A DNA stretch of 7,225 nt from Methanobrevibacter sp. Lineage in GTDB: Archaea; Methanobacteriota; Methanobacteria; Methanobacteriales; Methanobacteriaceae. The notes under the pieces are model-generated. The model was not told the DNA's origin, did not search any database, and worked only from the letters and a program-made list of their open reading frames with translations. This document shows positions 6,061 to 7,225 of the stretch, in pieces (position 1 is the stretch's first letter; every line of letters starts with the position of its first letter). Both the position numbers and the translations under genes were made by a program. The DNA lies in assembly GCA_031261945.1 (NCBI GenBank), contig JAISIQ010000137.1, forward strand, positions 1 to 7,225. The letters run 5' to 3'.

Positions 6061-6263
6061 ATTTTTATTTTTATTCTTATTATTGTTTTTCTTGTTTATT
6101 GTAATTTTTATTATATTTATGTGTTTCTTTATTTGATTTAATGATTATATTAATATTAATGGCTAAATTAATATGTAATAATTATTTTATTTATATTCTT
6201 GGGATCTAAGTGATTATTAAATTATATGATCTTATATTTGATATTTTAATAATATTAATAATC

Positions 6264-6273
6264 TTTATAAATA
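6264..6273 (+). promoter_or_regulatory. Putative TATA box of pdxS
   Basis: TTTATAAATA is the best canonical archaeal TATA-box match in the gap before pdxS. Initiation about 25 bases downstream would give a leader of roughly 105 bases. Other AT-only strings in the area make this uncertain. Confidence 0.35.
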
Positions 6274-6350
6274 TGAAAATTAAATATCTATTTAGTGGAT
6301 TAGATGTTTAAATTAAATTTTAACTTAATTAATTTACTACAATTTATTAC

Positions 6351-6395
6351 TTATTGAAGAATATTTTATTGAAGAATATTCTTTATTGGAGAATT
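6351..6395 (+). repeat. 15-base tandem repeat merging into the pdxS ribosome binding site
   Basis: TTATTGAAGAATATT occurs at 6351-6365 and again immediately at 6366-6380. A third diverged copy, TTATTGGAGAATT, lies at 6383-6395 and supplies the GGAG (6388-6391) that serves as the pdxS ribosome binding site, seven bases before the ATG. The junction also creates the perfect 12-base palindrome AAGAATATTCTT (6372-6383). Confidence 0.75.
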
Positions 6396-6398
6396 AAA

Positions 6399-7225
6399 AT
6401 GGAAAAAGGAACCAATGTTTTAAAAGAAGGCTTCGCTAAAATGACTAAAGGCGGAGTTATAATGGATGTTGTCAATGCTGAACAAGCAGCAATAGCTGAA
6501 GATTCTGGAGCAGTAGCTGTAATGGCTCTTGAAAAAGTCCCTGCAGATATAAGATCTGCTGGAGGAGTAGCAAGAATGGCTGATCCTAATAAAGTTCAAG
6601 AAATCCTTGATGTAGTTTCAATTCCAGTTATGGCAAAAGCAAGAATTGGCCATATAGCTGAAGCCCAAATTCTTGAGACTTTAGGAGTAGATATGATAGA
6701 TGAAAGTGAAGTTCTTACTCCTGCTGATGAAGAATATCATATTAACAAACGAGAATTCACAATACCTTTTGTTTGCGGTGCAAGAAATTTAGGTGAAGCA
6801 TTACGTAGAATTGATGAAGGAGCAGCTATGATTCGTACTAAAGGTGAACCTGGAACAGGAAATATTGTTGAAGCTGTCCGTCACATGAGAAAAGTAATGT
6901 CAGAAATCAGAGAAACAAAAGGCATGAATAAAGAAGAGCTTAGAAGCTTTGCAAGATTTATTGAAGCCCCTATTCCATTAGTAGAAAAAACTGCTGAACT
7001 TGGAAAACTTCCAGTTGTTAATTTTGCAGCAGGGGGAGTAGCTACTCCTGCAGATGCGGCTCTTATGATGCAACTTGGTTCAGATGGTGTTTTTGTTGGT
7101 TCTGGAATCTTTAAATCAAAAAATCCTGAAATGTTTGCTAAAGCTATTGTTGAGGCAACAGCTAACTATGACAAACCAGAAGTTCTTGCTGAAATATCAA
7201 AAGGATTAGGTGAAGCTATGAAAGG
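6399..7225 (+). CDS. pdxS: PdxS, pyridoxal 5'-phosphate synthase lyase subunit (3' truncated)
   Basis: PdxS condenses ribose 5-phosphate, glyceraldehyde 3-phosphate and ammonia from PdxT glutaminase into pyridoxal 5'-phosphate; it forms a cytosolic dodecamer. The window shows 275 complete codons and two further bases with no stop; the family is about 290-300 residues, so roughly 20 residues lie beyond the edge. Diagnostic features are D23 ([11 protein letters not shown]), GGVARMADP (55-63), the Schiff-base lysine K80 in [20 protein letters not shown] (101-111), the second catalytic lysine K148 in [10 protein letters not shown], and the phosphate-binding [12 protein letters not shown] and GSGIFKS blocks in the last third. 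ATG 6399 has GGAG at 6388-6391. It uses somewhat more GC-containing codons than its neighbours, as expected of a well-expressed gene. No pdxT is present in the window. Confidence 0.97.
   Translation, partial: MEKGTNVLKEGFAKMTKGGVIMDVVNAEQAAIAEDSGAVAVMALEKVPADIRSAGGVARMADPNKVQEILDVVSIPVMAKARIGHIAEAQILETLGVDMIDESEVLTPADEEYHINKREFTIPFVCGARNLGEALRRIDEGAAMIRTKGEPGTGNIVEAVRHMRKVMSEIRETKGMNKEELRSFARFIEAPIPLVEKTAELGKLPVVNFAAGGVATPADAALMMQLGSDGVFVGSGIFKSKNPEMFAKAIVEATANYDKPEVLAEISKGLGEAMK

Larger units (their letters stand above)
5813..6398. other. 586-base T-rich gap between divergent genes
   Basis: This gap separates the minus-strand small gene from pdxS. Positions 5818-5825 are the ribosome binding site of the small gene. 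From about 5930 to 6120 the plus strand is strongly T-rich and built of imperfect repeats, and its complement is a stop-free Asn/Lys-rich frame (see findings). From about 6120 to 6398 there is mixed AT-rich sequence with a putative pdxS promoter and a tandem repeat just before the gene. No start-to-stop gene with a ribosome binding site was found here. Confidence 0.75.

Noticed and set aside
5930..6120. CRISPR-like or integron-like array from the repeated units
   Set aside because: Repeats have different periods (39 and 12), no unique spacers, and are low-complexity T-rich DNA.
6153..6174. Inverted repeat ATATTAAT, six-base spacer, ATTAATAT
   Set aside because: Arms contain only A and T in DNA of almost pure AT, so an 8-base match is expected by chance, and it is about 225 bases from the nearest start.
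1..7225. tRNA, rRNA, insertion sequence or defence system
   Set aside because: I found no conserved TpsiC-loop sequence, rRNA segment, transposase motif or terminal inverted repeats, and every clear gene is accounted for.

Overview
The window is about 7.2 kb of very AT-rich DNA that reads as a methanogenic archaeon of the Methanobacteriales, most likely Methanobrevibacter or a close relative. The grounds are the base composition, the archaeal GGTGA-type ribosome binding sites 3-7 bases before most starts, T-rich spacers, a HisA/HisF-related protein of the kind carried by methanogens, and an archaeal-style pdxS. This is inference from family knowledge; no rRNA marker is present.

Layout. Positions 17-739 encode a membrane-anchored protein I cannot assign. 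Positions 740-1109 hold a hexanucleotide-periodic T-rich tract, then a TATA-rich promoter with an 18-base palindrome and three 11-base tandem repeats. Next comes a ferrous iron uptake block: feoA (1110-1352), feoB (1458-3488) and, beyond a hairpin/T-tract, a 64-residue cysteine-rich zinc-ribbon protein (3613-3807) that probably belongs to the same system. A six-helix potassium-channel-like protein with an Asn-rich insert (3943-4926) follows, and a GTG-started HisA/HisF-related TIM barrel (4931-5614) begins four bases after its stop. A 61-residue two-helix membrane protein lies convergently on the minus strand (5627-5812). A 586-base repeat-rich gap (5813-6398) separates it from pdxS, which starts at 6399 and runs off the right edge.

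How they fit. FeoA and FeoB form the Fe(II) importer. The palindrome between the putative TATA box and the predicted transcription start is where an archaeal metal-dependent repressor would be expected to act. The channel and HisA-like genes are probably co-transcribed although no shared function is evident. PdxS makes pyridoxal 5'-phosphate with PdxT, which is not in the window.

Most content is ordinary. The points worth a second look are a FeoB whose G4 guanine-recognition motif ends in Lys instead of Asp, a near-exclusive use of the codon pair ATA-GCT for Ile-Ala in every gene that contains that dipeptide, a stop-free Asn/Lys/Ser-rich frame hidden in the gap before pdxS, and several short tandem repeats in regulatory positions. 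I see no CRISPR array, tRNA, rRNA, transposase or defence cluster.
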